From positions 94,438 through 158,437 of the forward strand of contig NZ_JAUYZI010000007.1 in the NCBI RefSeq assembly GCF_030700245.1: a DNA stretch of 64,000 nt, given 5' to 3'. This document shows, one piece after another, positions 56,152 through 63,955 of the stretch (positions within the stretch are counted from its first letter, which is position 1; the number at the start of each line of letters is the position of its first letter). The DNA comes from Methylobacterium amylolyticum (GTDB lineage: Bacteria > Pseudomonadota > Alphaproteobacteria > Rhizobiales > Beijerinckiaceae). The notes under the pieces were generated by a model. The model did not search any database. It saw only the letters and a list, made by a program, of their open reading frames with translations, and was not told the origin of the DNA. The position numbers and the translations under genes are program-made.

Positions 56152-56403
56152 ATGCCGCGCGAGGCGCCCGTCGACCGTCCGGACCACGCCTGCCCGGTCG
56201 AGGCGATCACCGCCGCCTATCTCGGCTTCGCGGGGGGCGACGCCCGCCTCGCCCTGCGCTGCGCGGTGGCGGACGCCCTGTCCGACCTGCTCGACGCGGA
56301 GCGCCGCACCCGCGAGCGCAGCCGGCTGATCTCCCGCGGCTACGTCCGCGGCGCCCTCGCCGAGGCCGAGCCTGGGGCCGAGTCCCGGGCGCCCCCGAAC
56401 TGA
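56152..56403 (+). CDS. 83-residue hypothetical protein
   Basis: ATG at 56152 follows a good ribosome site (GGGAGAGAG). The protein begins MPREAPVDRPDHACPVEAITAAYLGFAGGDARLALRCAVADALSDLLDAERRTRERSRLISRGYVRG. It is helical and acidic in the middle and disordered at the end. Two cysteines are present. It shows no recognised domain. The upstream neighbour is a 66-residue gene on the same strand. Confidence 0.55.
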   Translation: MPREAPVDRPDHACPVEAITAAYLGFAGGDARLALRCAVADALSDLLDAERRTRERSRLISRGYVRGALAEAEPGAESRAPPN

Positions 56404-56509
56404 ACGGCGGCTGCACGGCCGCTTCAGGCCCGGTGCAGCGGCGGACGGTGAAGCTCCCGGTCGTGATCGGGGCGCCGCTGCGGCGACCCCGCGGAACGGG
56501 AGACGAATC

Positions 56510-56908
56510 ATGACGCGGATCGCTCGGGTCGCGGCCGCCGCGCTGGCGGGCGCCGGACTCGCGACGGGCCTGCTGGCCGCCCCGGCGGCCGAGGCGCGCG
56601 GCGGCGGCGGCGCGGTGGCGGCCGGCATCATCGGCGGGCTGGCGGCCGGGGCGCTCCTCGGCGCGGCCGCACAGGCTCACGCCGCGCCCGCCTACGGCTA
56701 TCCCGCCTACGACGGCCCGCCCCCGCCGGCCGTGCGCCGGGTCTACGGCCCCGACCCCTACGGCGGCCCGGTCTACGAGACCCGCCGGGTGGTGATCGAC
56801 GAGCGCGTGCCGGTCGGCTACGGCCCGGGCCGCGGCTGGCGCGGCGACTGGCACGGGCCCTACGGCGGGCGCGACTGGGACGGGCCCTACGGCGGGCGCG
56901 GCTGGTGA
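56510..56908 (+). CDS. Exported Gly/Tyr/Pro-rich protein with tandem GPYGGR motif
   Basis: The 132-residue protein has a signal peptide to about PAAEARGGGG, a Gly/Ala-rich hydrophobic segment (AVAAGIIGGLAAGALLGAAAQA), and a Pro/Tyr-rich tail. The last codons come from a 27-base tandem repeat (CGGGCCCTACGGCGGGCGCG at 56854 and again at 56881) that encodes GPYGGRxWxGPYGGRGW. Such proteins are common but uncharacterised in Methylobacterium and may be envelope-surface proteins. Family function unknown. Confidence 0.6.
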   Translation: MTRIARVAAAALAGAGLATGLLAAPAAEARGGGGAVAAGIIGGLAAGALLGAAAQAHAAPAYGYPAYDGPPPPAVRRVYGPDPYGGPVYETRRVVIDERVPVGYGPGRGWRGDWHGPYGGRDWDGPYGGRGW

Positions 56909-56939
56909 TCCGACGCGGGTACTCTCACGCCGGGGCCGC

Positions 56940-57263
56940 TCAGATCGCCTCGTAGGCGAACAGCAGAGCGATCATCGACAGGCCGATCAGCCCGAGCACG
57001 AAGCAGGCATCGGCCGCGCGCTCCAAGCGGAGGGCGAGGTCGCTATCGGCCGCGACCCGGATCGACAGGTAGGAGCCGATCGCGCTCGCCAGGAACAGGA
57101 CCGCGGCGAGCGCCGCCGCCTCGTCGACGCGGCTCGGCCCGGTCTCGGTCTCGTAGATCTTCACCAGCCCGATCAGCGTGGTGCACACCCCGATCATCGT
57201 GCCCGCAGTCGGCAGGATGTGGTGCGAGAGGCCGCTCGCCCGCGCCGTGGCCCGCAAGAACAT
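56940..57263 (-). CDS. Small membrane protein of unknown function
   Basis: This 107-residue protein starts MFLRATARASGLSHHILPTAGTMIGVCTTLIGLVKIYE and has three predicted helices (about 21-35; AALAAVLFLASAIGSYLSIRV; ACFVLGLIGLSMIALLFAYE), with a short soluble segment between the first two. The pattern is unlike a transporter. It may be a small regulator or stabiliser of another membrane protein. ATG at 57261-57263 is chosen over an in-frame start at 57377, whose preceding codons are shadow-like. Confidence 0.65.
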   Translation of the reverse strand: MFLRATARASGLSHHILPTAGTMIGVCTTLIGLVKIYETETGPSRVDEAAALAAVLFLASAIGSYLSIRVAADSDLALRLERAADACFVLGLIGLSMIALLFAYEAI

Positions 57264-57375
57264 GCCGCTTTCTCCCCGTGACCGCGACGCGGGCCGCCCC
57301 GGCTGTCGCGCGGGCGAGCCTGAGTATAGATGCCGGCGCGGGCGTGGCACGGGCCCGCGCAACACGGGGATCGCC

Positions 57376-57801
57376 ATGAAACCGCTCGCCTACGCCCTCG
57401 CCGGGGCGCTCGCCCTCGGCGCCGGACTGACCGCCGAGGTCGCGCCCGCCCGCGCCGACGAGGTCGCCGTCGGGACCTATCGCGGCCGGCCGGTCTACCG
57501 TCACCGGGTCGCCCAGCGGCCCCGCCGCGCCGTGCGAGAGGTGATCGTCGAGCGCCCGGTCTACCGGACGCGCCGGGTCGTGCGCACCGTGATCGTCGAG
57601 CGGCCGGTCTATCTCCGTCCGCGCCCGGTGTTCCGCGAGGTGGTTGTCGGGCCCTACGGCTACGGCCCGCCACCCTACGCCTACGGCCCGCCGCCGTTCC
57701 GGCCGCGCTTCGCCTACGGCCCGGGCTTCTACCGGCCCTTCCGCCCGATCGGCTTCGGGTACGGGTTCGGCCCGGGCTTCGGCTGGGGGCCGTTCTTCTA
57801 G
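57376..57801 (+). CDS. Exported Arg/Tyr/Pro-rich protein ending in a dispersed repeat
   Basis: The 141-residue protein has a signal peptide (MKPLAYALAGALALGAGL to about ARA), then RGRPVYRHRVAQRPRRAVREVIVERPVYRTRRVVRTVIVERPVY, with a repeated VIVERPVY unit, and a Pro/Gly/Phe/Tyr tail (GPPPFRPRFAYGPGFYRPF). It resembles the preceding exported protein in style. The stop TAG at 57799-57801 lies at the first bases of the dispersed repeat that follows, so the C-terminal FF residues come from the junction. Function unknown. Confidence 0.65.
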   Translation: MKPLAYALAGALALGAGLTAEVAPARADEVAVGTYRGRPVYRHRVAQRPRRAVREVIVERPVYRTRRVVRTVIVERPVYLRPRPVFREVVVGPYGYGPPPYAYGPPPFRPRFAYGPGFYRPFRPIGFGYGFGPGFGWGPFF

Positions 57802-57900
57802 AGCGCTCTCCGCCGAGGTGGACACCGGCTCGGCGGAGAGCGCGTCAAAGCAAAGGCTTGGAGCCGTGCGCGATCGCAACGCGATCGGGAACGGCTCTAG
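57798..57900. repeat. Dispersed repeat, copy 2 (about 103 bp)
   Basis: This is an inverted-orientation relative of 38507-38611 on the same scale. It begins CTAGAGCGCTCTCCGCCGAG and ends GGGAACGGCTCTAG. Shared blocks with copy 1 include GCGCTCTCC, TCGGCGGAGAGCGC and TTTGACGCG. It abuts the convergent side of the exported-protein gene before it and the minus-strand MFS transporter gene after it. Confidence 0.8.
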
Positions 57901-57930
57901 CGGGGCGTTCTTCTCCGGGGCGGGACCGCC

Positions 57931-59163
57931 TCAGCCCCGGAACCGCGGCCGGGTCTCCCACCCGAGCCAGGCCGCGGTCAGCACCAGCAGCAGGGCGGCG
58001 GCGGCGCCGGTCCAGCCCAGGGCGTCGAGCCCGGCCCAGCGGCCCGGGCCGAGGGCGCGGACCAGCAGCGGCCCGGCGACCTGACCCGCGGCGAAGGCCG
58101 CGGTCATCCGCGCCAGCAGCGGCGTCGGGTCGTCCGGCCGCTCCTCGCGGGCCAGTTGCAGGCCGGCCATGGTGGCGACCATGAAGGTGCCGCCGACGAG
58201 CACCGCCGAGGCGATGACCGCCCACAGCGCCGGCACCGCCAGCGGCAGCCCGGTGCCGAGCGCCATCGCGGCCTGCGCGAGCGCCCAGACGCGCCGGCGC
58301 GGCCAGCCCGCCAGCCAGCGCGCCGCGGCGGCGACCGACAGCGCCGCGGCGAGGCCGAACACCGGCCACGCCAGCCCGAACACCAGGGGATCGGGCGTCA
58401 GCGCCCGGGCCATCACCGGCAGGAACGTGGCCGGCACGATGTAGCCGAACCCGAAGGCGCCGTAGCACAGCACCAGCGCGCCGTGGCGGCCCCGCGCCGC
58501 CGGCGCCATCGCCGCGGCCTCGCGCTCCGGCATCTCCGGCCCGGCCCGGGGCCCGCCCGCGCAGGCCCGGACGAGCAGCGCGCCGGCCCCGCTGATCAGC
58601 CCCAGTTCCAGCCACAGCCTGTCGGCGGGCTGGCCCCCGCCGAGCCACGCCAGCGTCCCGGTCAGCGCGATGCCGAGGCCGACGCCGGTGTAGATCCAGG
58701 CCCCGAGCCGCGGCACGCCCCGGCGGGCGAGGTCGGGCAGGCACCACGCGCTCGCGCAGATCAGCGCCCAGGCGCTGAACAGGCCCGAGGCGGCGCGCAG
58801 CCCGGCGCCGAGGGCGAGGCCCGCCCCCCGGTCGCTCCAGGCCATCGCCGCCGTGGTCAGGGTGATCCCGACGAGGCTCCAGGTCAGGCCGCGGCGCGGG
58901 TCGCGCGCGATCCGCGCCGCGGTCAGCGCGCCCATGAGGTAGCCGGCGTAGTTGGCCGCGGCCCACGCGGCGCCGGAGGCCGCGGTCAGGCTGCCGTCGC
59001 GCATCATCAGCGGCAGCAGCGGCGTGAAGGCGAACCGCCCGACCCCCATGGCGACCGCGAGGGCGACCGCGCCCGCCAGGACGATCGCGGCGCCGCGCGC
59101 GGGCGGGACGATGGGCGGAGCGGAGGACGGGGGCGGAGCGGAGGACGGGGGCGCGCTGCTCAT
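57931..59163 (-). CDS. YbfB/YjiJ-family MFS transporter
   Basis: This 410-residue inner-membrane carrier has about twelve helices and the family block GVGRFAFTPLLPLMMRDGSLTAASGAAWAAANYAGYLMGALTA, with later GFGYIVPATFLPVMARAL. YbfB/YjiJ members are unassigned efflux or uptake carriers. Its N-terminus carries a tandem duplication of 18 bases (59113-59130 and 59131-59148) that repeats SSAPP-type residues. ATG at 59161-59163 begins the protein. It is divergent from a LysR gene with 66 bases between, so regulation by that neighbour is likely. The substrate is unknown. Confidence 0.87.
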   Translation of the reverse strand: MSSAPPSSAPPPSSAPPIVPPARGAAIVLAGAVALAVAMGVGRFAFTPLLPLMMRDGSLTAASGAAWAAANYAGYLMGALTAARIARDPRRGLTWSLVGITLTTAAMAWSDRGAGLALGAGLRAASGLFSAWALICASAWCLPDLARRGVPRLGAWIYTGVGLGIALTGTLAWLGGGQPADRLWLELGLISGAGALLVRACAGGPRAGPEMPEREAAAMAPAARGRHGALVLCYGAFGFGYIVPATFLPVMARALTPDPLVFGLAWPVFGLAAALSVAAAARWLAGWPRRRVWALAQAAMALGTGLPLAVPALWAVIASAVLVGGTFMVATMAGLQLAREERPDDPTPLLARMTAAFAAGQVAGPLLVRALGPGRWAGLDALGWTGAAAALLLVLTAAWLGWETRPRFRG

Positions 59164-59229
59164 GGATCCGCGATGAACACCCGATCCGACCGCTTGTGAA
59201 ATGAATTTTCGTGATCCATCCTTCTCGCC

Positions 59230-60111
59230 ATGAGAACGATGGACCTCGACGACCTGCAGATCTTCCGCTGCGTGGTGCGGGAGGGCGGCGTCACCCGCGC
59301 CGCCGGCCTGCTGCACCGGGTGCCCTCCAACGTCACCACCCGGATCAAGCAACTGGAGGAGCGGCTGGGCACGGCCCTGTTCCGCCGCCAGGGCCGCGGC
59401 CTCGCGCTGACCGATGCCGGGCGCACGCTGCTCGGCCACGCCGAGCGCCTGCTGCGCATGGCCGATCTGGCCGAGCAGGAGATGCGCGGCGGCGGCGTGC
59501 GCGGCGTGCTGCGCCTGGGCTCGCTGGAGAGCGCGGCGGGGGCGCGGCTGCCGCCGATCCTGTCCGCCTTCCACGCCCGCTACCCGGACGTGTCGATCGA
59601 GCTCCAGACCGGCACGACCCGGGCGCTGCTGCGCCGCCTCGACCGCTTCGAGGTGGAGGCGGCGTTCGTGTCGGAGCCGTTCGAGCGGGGCGGCCTGTCC
59701 TCGGTCCCGGCCTTCGCGGAGGAACTGGTGCTGATCACCGCCCGCGGCGGCCCGGCGATCGGCCGCGGCGGCGACCTCGGCGGGCGGACGCTGGTGGCGT
59801 TCCCGCACGGCTGCTCGTACCGGCGCCGCCTGATCGAGTGGCTGGCCGAGGACGGGGCCGCCCCCGACCGCGTGCTGGAGATGAGCTCGTACTACGCCAT
59901 CGTCGCCTGCGTGGCGGCGGGCACCGGCGCGGCGATCGTGCCCGCGGAGGTGCTCGACCACGTGGTGCTGAGCGCGGCGGTGGAGCGGCACCCCCTGCCC
60001 GCGGCCCTGCGGGTCAACCGCACCTGCCTCGTCTGGGCGGGGGAGGCGAGCGCCCCGCTCCGGGCGTTCACAGAGTTGCTCCGACCGGAGGCGACCGGGG
60101 ATCATACCTGA
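59230..60111 (+). CDS. LysR-family regulator
   Basis: This 293-residue LysR protein begins DDLQIFRCVVREGGVTRAAGLLHRVPSNVTTRIKQLEERLG and has the effector-binding domain with LRLGSLESAAGARLPPILSAFHARYPDVSIELQTGTTR. It is divergent from the MFS transporter, the usual layout for a regulator acting on its neighbour. ATG at 59230 or at 59239 could serve. The 3' end is 270 bases before malic enzyme. The inducer is unknown. Confidence 0.9.
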   Translation: MRTMDLDDLQIFRCVVREGGVTRAAGLLHRVPSNVTTRIKQLEERLGTALFRRQGRGLALTDAGRTLLGHAERLLRMADLAEQEMRGGGVRGVLRLGSLESAAGARLPPILSAFHARYPDVSIELQTGTTRALLRRLDRFEVEAAFVSEPFERGGLSSVPAFAEELVLITARGGPAIGRGGDLGGRTLVAFPHGCSYRRRLIEWLAEDGAAPDRVLEMSSYYAIVACVAAGTGAAIVPAEVLDHVVLSAAVERHPLPAALRVNRTCLVWAGEASAPLRAFTELLRPEATGDHT

Positions 60112-60190
60112 CGCAGGTTGCGCCGCGCCGAAGGCCCGCAACCCGCATCCCCGGCTCTCGCGGACCGACGACCGCGGCACGGGCGACGGC

Positions 60191-60218
60191 ATGACAATCC
60201 CGGCATGACAATCCCGGC
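60191..60218. repeat. 14-bp tandem duplication upstream of malic enzyme
   Basis: ATGACAATCCCGGC occurs twice in direct succession. It is in the 270-base gap between the LysR gene and maeB. It may be a recent slippage event or a pair of regulatory sites. No promoter overlaps it clearly. Confidence 0.45.
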
Positions 60219-60381
60219 CGTCCTGTCGCCTCCCGGGCCCGCGCGCGTTCCCATGGCCCCGGCGCGCACTAGTTCGACCCCTCTTTGCCTCCCGCGGCAC
60301 GCCACAGGCCGGAGGCAGGGAATACTGATTGCACGAAGACCGGCACAGACCAGATCTTCCAGAACAAACGGCGAGGAAACG

Positions 60382-62697
60382 ATGGACGACAGACCCGTGG
60401 ACGAACAGCTCGAGAAGGCCGCGCTCGACTATCACCGCCTGCCCCGCCCGGGGAAGATCGCGGTGCTGCCGACCAAGGCGATGGGCACGCAGCGCGACCT
60501 CGCGCTCGCCTACTCGCCGGGCGTCGCCGCCGCCTGCCTCGCGATCAAGCGCGACCCGCTCACCGCCGCCGACTACACCTCCCGCGCCAACCTCGTGGCG
60601 GTGATCTCGAACGGCACCGCGGTGCTGGGGCTGGGCAACATCGGCGCGCTCGCCGGCAAGCCGGTGATGGAGGGCAAGGGCTGCCTGTTCCGCAAGTTCG
60701 CCGGGATCGACGTGTTCGACATCGAGATCGACGAGACCGATCCGGCGAAGCTCATCGACATCATCGCGAGCCTGGAGCCGACCTTCGGCGGGATCAACCT
60801 GGAGGACATCAAGGCGCCGGAGTGCTTCGAGATCGAGACGCGCCTGCGCGAGCGGATGAAGATCCCGGTCTTCCACGACGACCAGCACGGCACCGCGATC
60901 ATCGCCGCCGCCGCGATCCTCAACGGCCTCAAGGTGGTGGACAAGCCGATCGAGTCGGTCAAGCTCGTCTGCTCGGGGGCGGGCGCGGCGGCCATCGCCT
61001 GCCTCAACCTGCTCGTGTCGCTCGGCATGAGCCGGGAGAACATCACCGTCTGCGACAGCCGCGGTGTGATCTACGAGGGGCGCACGGCGGGCATGGACCC
61101 GCAGAAGGCCCTGTACGCCCGGGCCACCGAGGCGCGCACGCTCGCCGACACGATGGCGGGCTGCGACATCTTCCTCGGCGTCTCGATGGCCGGCGTGCTG
61201 ACGCAGGACATGGTCAAGGCGATGGCCGAGCGGCCGCTGATCCTGGCGCTCGCCAACCCCGACCCGGAGATCCGGCCGGAGGCCGCCCGCGCGGTGCGCC
61301 CGGACGCGATCATCGCCACCGGCCGCTCGGACTACCCGAACCAGGTCAACAACGTCCTCTGCTTCCCGTTCATCTTCCGCGGCGCGCTCGACGTCGGCGC
61401 CACGACGATCAACGAGGAGATGAAGCTCGCCGCCGTGCGCGCCATCGCCGACCTCGCCCAGGCCGAGCAGTCGGACGTGGTGGCCGCGGCCTACGGCACG
61501 CAGGACATCAGCTTCGGGCCCGACTACCTGATCCCGCGCCCGTTCGACCCGCGGCTGATCACCCGCATCGCCCCCGCGGTGGCGGTGGCGGCGATGGAGA
61601 GCGGCGTCGCCGCCCGGCCGCTCGACGATGTCGGCGCCTACCGGCGCTCGCTGGAGCAGGTGGTCTACACCTCCGGCACGGTGATGCAGCCGGTCTTCGC
61701 CGCGGCCGCCGAGACCGGCCTGCGCCGGATCGCCTATTCCGAGGGCGAGAACGACCGGATCCTGCGCGCCGCGCAGGTGGTGGTCGACGAGAAGCTCGGC
61801 CGGCCGGTCCTGATCGGCCGCCCGGAGCGGATCGCGCAGAAGATCCGCGATCTCGGTCTGCGCATCGCGGTCGGCCAGGACGTGGACGTGGTCGGCCTCG
61901 GCGACGAGGCGGTGGTCTCGGAGGCGGCGGAGGGCTACTACGCCCTGCGCAAGCGCGACGGGCTCTCCCGGGAGCTGGCCCGGGCGGAGGCGCGGCGCAA
62001 CCCGACCCTGATCGGGGCGATGCTGCTGCGCTTCGGCCACGTCGACGGCCTGCTCTGCGGCGGGTTCGGCTCCTACCACAGCCACCTGCGCGCCGTGCGC
62101 GAGACGGTGGGCACGCGCTCCGGCGTCCAGGGCCTGACGGCGATGAGCCTGCTGCAATTGCCGCAGCACACGCTGTTCATCTGCGATCCCTACATCCACC
62201 TCGACCCGAACGCCGAGGAGATCGCCGGCATGACGGTCCTGGCCGCCGCCGAGATGCGCCGCTTCGGCCGACCGCCGAAGGTCGCGCTGGTCTCGCATTC
62301 GAGCTTCGGCACCGCCCGCAACCCGTCCGCCGAGAAGATGCGCCGGGCGCTCCAGCTCATCCGCGAGCGGGAACCGGACCTCGAAGTCGACGGCGAGATG
62401 CAGGCGGACGCGGCGCTGAGCCCGACCCTGCGCGAGCGGGTCTTCCCCGACTCGACGCTCAAGGGCGAGGCGAACCTCTTGGTGATGCCCAACCTCGACG
62501 CGGCCAACATCACCCTCAACGCCCTGAAGGTGGTGGCCGGCCAGGGCATCAGCGTCGGGCCGATCCTGCTCGGCGCCGCCCAGCCGGTCCACATCCTCAC
62601 CCAAACGACCACGGTGCGCGGCATCGTCAACATGACCGCGCTCACCGCCGTCGCGGCGGGTGCGGCGGGAGGGGACCGGGCGTTGAAGGCGGACTGA
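60382..62697 (+). CDS. maeB: NADP-dependent malic enzyme with phosphotransacetylase-like C-terminal domain
   Basis: This 771-residue multidomain enzyme converts malate to pyruvate with NADPH production. The malic-enzyme half has YHRLPRPGKIAVLPTKAM, YSPGVAAACLAI, VMEGKGCLFRKFAGIDVFDIEIDE, FHDDQHGTAIIAAAAILNGL and VCSGAGAAAIACLNLLVSLGM. The C-terminal half (from about residue 430) resembles phosphate acetyltransferase: RRIAYSEGENDRILRAAQVVVDEKLGRPVLIGRPERI and VALVSHSSFGTARNPSAEKMRRAL. Rhizobial maeB-type proteins have the same fusion, where the tail is probably regulatory. A ribosome site GAGGAAA precedes ATG at 60382. A hairpin follows the stop. Confidence 0.97.
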   Translation: MDDRPVDEQLEKAALDYHRLPRPGKIAVLPTKAMGTQRDLALAYSPGVAAACLAIKRDPLTAADYTSRANLVAVISNGTAVLGLGNIGALAGKPVMEGKGCLFRKFAGIDVFDIEIDETDPAKLIDIIASLEPTFGGINLEDIKAPECFEIETRLRERMKIPVFHDDQHGTAIIAAAAILNGLKVVDKPIESVKLVCSGAGAAAIACLNLLVSLGMSRENITVCDSRGVIYEGRTAGMDPQKALYARATEARTLADTMAGCDIFLGVSMAGVLTQDMVKAMAERPLILALANPDPEIRPEAARAVRPDAIIATGRSDYPNQVNNVLCFPFIFRGALDVGATTINEEMKLAAVRAIADLAQAEQSDVVAAAYGTQDISFGPDYLIPRPFDPRLITRIAPAVAVAAMESGVAARPLDDVGAYRRSLEQVVYTSGTVMQPVFAAAAETGLRRIAYSEGENDRILRAAQVVVDEKLGRPVLIGRPERIAQKIRDLGLRIAVGQDVDVVGLGDEAVVSEAAEGYYALRKRDGLSRELARAEARRNPTLIGAMLLRFGHVDGLLCGGFGSYHSHLRAVRETVGTRSGVQGLTAMSLLQLPQHTLFICDPYIHLDPNAEEIAGMTVLAAAEMRRFGRPPKVALVSHSSFGTARNPSAEKMRRALQLIREREPDLEVDGEMQADAALSPTLRERVFPDSTLKGEANLLVMPNLDAANITLNALKVVAGQGISVGPILLGAAQPVHILTQTTTVRGIVNMTALTAVAAGAAGGDRALKAD

Positions 62698-62708
62698 ACG
62701 CCTTCGCC

Positions 62709-62735
62709 GGCGACGGGTGGGCCCCACCCGTCGCC
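62709..62735 (+). terminator. Hairpin after malic enzyme
   Basis: GGCGACGGGTGGG (62709-62721) is perfectly mirrored by CCCACCCGTCGCC (62723-62735) around one base, 12 bases after the maeB stop. There is no U-run. It probably stabilises the 3' end or acts as a terminator with Rho. Confidence 0.6.
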
Positions 62736-62817
62736 TCCGGGACAGGCTGCTGAACCGCACCGCGAGTCCCCTCCCCCGCTTGGGCTACCGGAAGCACGCA
62801 TCGTGGCCCCGCGCACT

Positions 62818-62839
62818 CCCTCTCCCCTCTGCGGGAGAG
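62818..62839. repeat. Left part of a hairpin repeat split by the IS110 element
   Basis: CCCTCTCCC, a short loop and GGGAGAG form a hairpin ending at 62839. The GGTGGC that normally follows in this repeat class (a widespread 'CCCTCTCC...GGGAGAGGGTGGC' element in Hyphomicrobiales, from memory) appears instead at 63995-64000, beyond the insertion. The AG at 62838-62839 is one copy of the core dinucleotide. Confidence 0.7.
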
Positions 62840-62854
62840 CGACTGTCTGGGGTG

Positions 62855-63793
62855 TCAAGCGGGTTGGGGCAGAGCGGCACGGAGATCTCGGGCTTTTGCG
62901 TTGAGGCGCACGAGCAGCTTGTGGGCGAGGGCGACGCGGATGACCTTCTTGGGCTTGCCGGCTTGGCTCAACCGCTGATGGAAGGCTTGGAAGTCCGGTT
63001 CATGGCGGCGGACGATCTCGGCCACCACGAACAGGATGCCGCGCACGCTCGCGCGCCCGGCCCGGATCGGCCGCGGGCCGGTGCGGCGTCCGCTGTCGTT
63101 GGCCAGGGGGGCGAGGCCGGCGAGCTTGGCCGCCGCCTTGCCCGAGAGCGTGCCGATCTCGGGCATCTCGGCCATGAGCAGCGCCACCGTGCGGCCCGCC
63201 ACGCCCTTGATCGTGCGGAACTCGGCCTCCAGCGCCGCCCAGAGCGGGTCGGCGGCGAGCGCTTCGGCGATCAGCGCCTCCAGGCGCCGGGTCTGCGCCG
63301 CGACCGCGGCCAGGATGGGCGCGAACGAGGCCAGGGCGTCCGGATCGGTGACGAGACGGGCTTGGTTGCTCTGGCTGACCTTGAGCGCGGTGAGCTGGCG
63401 CAGGCGGGTCACCAGGGCGGTCAGCCGGGCCTGCGCCGCCGAGGCGAGCGGGGTGGGCCGGACAGCCTTGACCTGCGCGTACCAAGCGATCAGCCCAGCA
63501 TCGATCCGGTCGGTCTTCTCCAGCACGCCCATACCCTCGGCGAACCGGCGCACGGCGCGCGGGTTGAGCAGCGCGCAGGCGAGGCCCTCGCCCCAGAGCA
63601 GGCCGAACGCCAAGCGCTCGTAGCCGCCGGTGGCTTCCATGGCCACCACGTCGACCCGATGCGTCCGGCAGAAGGCGACGAGGTCGGCCAGACCCTCCGG
63701 CGTGTTGCGGCAGGTGTGTTCGGGCCCGTCCCGGCCCAGGCGGGCGACCAGGGTGTCGGCGCCGATGTCGACGCCACAGAGGATGCGTGTCAC
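62855..63793 (-). CDS. IS110-family transposase (DEDD recombinase)
   Basis: This 312-residue recombinase has a RuvC-like DEDD set: Asp9 (GVDIGADT), Glu53 (MEATGGYE), Asp95 and Asp98 (KTDRIDAGLIAWYA). The C-terminal Tnp domain holds the likely nucleophile Ser234 in LAPLANDSGRRTG, after IKGVAGRTVALLMAEM. IS110 recombinases move DNA with a bridge RNA. The start is GTG at 63791-63793. Upstream in-frame codons belong to the non-coding end. The protein looks intact, at a slightly short length for the family. Confidence 0.92.
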   Translation of the reverse strand: MTRILCGVDIGADTLVARLGRDGPEHTCRNTPEGLADLVAFCRTHRVDVVAMEATGGYERLAFGLLWGEGLACALLNPRAVRRFAEGMGVLEKTDRIDAGLIAWYAQVKAVRPTPLASAAQARLTALVTRLRQLTALKVSQSNQARLVTDPDALASFAPILAAVAAQTRRLEALIAEALAADPLWAALEAEFRTIKGVAGRTVALLMAEMPEIGTLSGKAAAKLAGLAPLANDSGRRTGPRPIRAGRASVRGILFVVAEIVRRHEPDFQAFHQRLSQAGKPKKVIRVALAHKLLVRLNAKARDLRAALPQPA

Positions 63794-63799
63794 GGTGAC

Positions 63800-63955
63800 C
63801 TGCCTTGTCCATGCGAGCGGCAATCGAGCGACTGTCCGGTCGTGCGTGACGAGGCGGCGTTCGGTCCCAAAGCTCTCCCACGGTTGTGGCCGGAGGGTGG
63901 GCGGGCGCCAAACGCCGCGCGCCGGGTGGGGTGGCCACCCCACCCGGCGCAGCCC
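63800..63955 (-). ncRNA. Predicted bridge RNA of the IS110 element
   Basis: On the transposase strand, reading toward the gene, the non-coding end holds four segments that fit a bridge RNA. CCACCCTC (63900-63893) equals the left target with core. GGGAGAG (63879-63873) complements the right target CTCTCCC. GACAGTCGCTC (63836-63826) equals the right end of the element with core. ACAAG (63808-63804) complements the core plus the first bases of the left end, CTTGT. Target guides come before donor guides, as in IS621. Guide matches other than the 11-mer are short, so chance cannot be excluded for each alone. Confidence 0.65.
63919..63950. repeat. Perfect 32-bp palindrome in the IS110 left end
   Basis: GCGCCGGGTGGGGTGG at 63919-63934 is exactly mirrored at 63935-63950. 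It lies 5' of the proposed target-guide region in the bridge RNA orientation. It could form the 5' stem-loop of the RNA or be a transcription-control hairpin. Confidence 0.8.

Noticed and set aside
59164..62760. Upstream extension of the MFS transporter frame through the LysR and malic enzyme region
   Set aside because: The MFS family block starts directly after the ATG at 59163. The extension is antisense to maeB, which has full motifs on the other strand.
62697..62840. A gene between maeB and the insertion sequence
   Set aside because: The 140 bases hold a palindromic hairpin and half of a dispersed repeat, with no coding frame of protein-like composition.
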